Source: Natronohydrobacter sp. (lineage in GTDB: Bacteria > Pseudomonadota > Alphaproteobacteria > Rhodobacterales > Rhodobacteraceae). Taken from it: a stretch of DNA of 6,797 nucleotides. The position numbers and the translations under genes are program-made. Location: positions 1-6,797 of the forward strand of contig SKRP01000197.1 of assembly GCA_007118445.1 (NCBI GenBank), written 5' to 3'. This document shows, in pieces, positions 5,478 through 6,797 of this stretch (position 1 is the stretch's first letter; every line of letters starts with the position of its first letter). Under the pieces are notes generated by a model, which saw nothing but the letters and a program-made list of their open reading frames with translations, was not told the origin of the DNA and did not search any database.

Positions 5478-6797
5478 TCAGCTTGTTGCATAGCCCAGAC
5501 GCCGCAGGGCGGTCGCGATTTCCTCCAGTATGGCCGGGTCGTCGATCGTTGCAGGCATCTTGAAGGGTTTGCTGTCGGCGATGCTGACCATCGTGCCGCG
5601 CAGGATCTTGCCCGAGCGCGTCTTGGGCAGGCGGTCCACCACCACTGCAAGCTTGAAGGCCGCAACCGGGCCGATCTGGTCGCGCACCAGTTTGACGCAA
5701 TCCTTGACAACATCTTCCGGCGTGCTGGTCGCGCCATTGTTGAGGCACATGAACCCCAGCGGCAACTGCCCCTTGAGATCGTCACTGACCCCGATCACAG
5801 CGCATTCGGCCACATCAGGATGGCTGGCGAGCACTTCTTCCATCGCGCCTGTGGACAGCCTGTGGCCCGCGACATTGATCACGTCATCCGTGCGCGCCAT
5901 GATGTAGACATAGCCATCCGCGTCCATATAGCCTGCGTCACCCGTGGCGTAATAGCCGGGGAACTGGTCCAGATAGCTCTTGCGGAACCGCGCCTCGGCA
6001 TTCCACAGATTGGGCAGCGTGCCCGGTGGCAACGGCAGTTTCGCCGCGATTGCGCCCAGTTCACCGGCCGCAACGGGCTGGCCACCCTCGTCGAGCACCT
6101 GAATGTCATAGCCCGGCATCGGCACGGCAGGCGAGCCGAGTTTCACCGGCAGCAATTCAACCCCGACCGGATTCGCCGCCATCGGCCAGCCGGTTTCGGT
6201 CTGCCACCAGTGGTCGATCACCGGCACTTTCAGCTGATCCTCGGCCCAGCGGATCGTGTCCGGGTCTGCGCGTTCACCGGCCAGATAGACCTGTTTCAGG
6301 CAGGACAGGTCATATTTCGTGACATACGCGCCCTTGGGATCCTCGCGCTTGACCGCGCGAAAGGCCGTGGGCGCCGTGAAGAAGCTTTTCACGCCATGTT
6401 CGGAAATGACGCGCCAGAACGTGCCCGCATCGGGGGTGCCGACCGGTTTGCCCTCGAACACGATGGTTGTGTTGCCTGCGATCAGCGGCGCGTAGCAGAT
6501 ATAACTGTGGCCCACGACCCAGCCCACATCCGACGCCGCCCAGAACACATCGCCCGGATCGACATTGTAGATATTCTTCATCGTCCATTGCAGCGCGACC
6601 AGATGGCCGCCTGTCGCACGGATCACACCTTTGGGCTGGCCTGTGGTGCCCGAGGTATAGAGCACATAGGCCGGATGATTGCCCTCGACCGGGACACAAC
6701 CCGCCGGGCTGGCCCCGGCGACGAAATCGGACCAGTCGTAATCGCGACCTGCGACCAGATCGGCGGCCAGTGCCGCGCGCTGCAGAATCACTGTGAA
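5478..6797 (-). CDS. prpE: Propionyl-CoA synthetase (short-chain acyl-CoA synthetase), N-terminus outside window
   Basis: ATP-dependent ligase that activates propionate through an acyl-adenylate to propionyl-CoA. The window holds 439 C-terminal residues with no break; family members are about 630 residues long, so roughly 190 N-terminal residues lie beyond the right edge. Numbered from the edge, motifs are the P-loop YTSGTTGQPKG (47-57), HWWQTETGW (196-204), YATGD (283-287), the hinge RTDDVINVAGHR (302-313) and PKTRSGKILRG (391-401) with catalytic Lys397. TETGW rather than the TETGG of acetyl-CoA synthetase, STGAMEEVLASHPDVAECAV and the KMPATIDDPAIL tail favour PrpE/ACSS3 over acetyl-CoA synthetase. 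Lys397 is the residue that acetylation silences in this family. Substrate choice (propionate, acetate or butyrate) is not proven by sequence. Confidence 0.92.
   Translation of the reverse strand, partial: FTVILQRAALAADLVAGRDYDWSDFVAGASPAGCVPVEGNHPAYVLYTSGTTGQPKGVIRATGGHLVALQWTMKNIYNVDPGDVFWAASDVGWVVGHSYICYAPLIAGNTTIVFEGKPVGTPDAGTFWRVISEHGVKSFFTAPTAFRAVKREDPKGAYVTKYDLSCLKQVYLAGERADPDTIRWAEDQLKVPVIDHWWQTETGWPMAANPVGVELLPVKLGSPAVPMPGYDIQVLDEGGQPVAAGELGAIAAKLPLPPGTLPNLWNAEARFRKSYLDQFPGYYATGDAGYMDADGYVYIMARTDDVINVAGHRLSTGAMEEVLASHPDVAECAVIGVSDDLKGQLPLGFMCLNNGATSTPEDVVKDCVKLVRDQIGPVAAFKLAVVVDRLPKTRSGKILRGTMVSIADSKPFKMPATIDDPAILEEIATALRRLGYATS

Noticed and set aside
5478..6797. Acetyl-CoA synthetase (acs) identity for the synthetase.
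   Set aside because: TETGW in place of TETGG and the C-terminal KMPATIDDPAIL-type tail fit propionyl-CoA synthetases better, though substrate range cannot be proven without the N-terminus and assays.

Overview
This is a high-G+C alphaproteobacterial window, most like Rhodobacteraceae. The evidence is the protein style and the gene order HIG1-type twin-transmembrane protein, PduO-type corrinoid adenosyltransferase, etfB, etfA, which I recognise from that family. All eight recognisable genes lie on the minus strand, so the window reads right to left. No tRNA, rRNA, CRISPR array or insertion sequence was seen, and no gap between genes exceeds about 140 bases.

Right end (5478-6797): the C-terminal two thirds of a propionyl-CoA synthetase (prpE-like), cut by the window edge. 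After a 137-nt gap comes a tight set (2767-5340): an Hpt phosphotransfer protein with a GTG start, an NtrC-architecture response regulator that overlaps it by 4 nt (ATGA), and a short-chain dehydrogenase whose start lies 26 nt inside the regulator gene. This looks like one transcription unit carrying a phosphorelay output module. No histidine kinase is present.

Left half (49-2687): a small HIG1-like membrane protein and a corrinoid adenosyltransferase, separated by one base. A 120-nt gap follows, probably holding the etf promoter, then etfB and etfA, which share one base (TGATG). The unit ends in a strong intrinsic terminator (49-79), with a second perfect hairpin just beyond it.

The metabolic theme is short-chain and odd-chain acyl-CoA use. 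PrpE makes propionyl-CoA. The adenosyltransferase would supply adenosylcobalamin to methylmalonyl-CoA mutase (not in this window). ETF carries electrons from acyl-CoA dehydrogenases to the quinone pool. That the genes work together is inference from proximity.

The most unusual item is the response regulator. Its receiver and Fis-type DNA-binding domains look intact, but the central AAA+ domain has lost the GAFTGA loop and both Walker B acidic residues, so it is unlikely to be a normal sigma-54 activator. I did not find strong evidence for an entirely new system; the rest of the window is largely conventional core metabolism.
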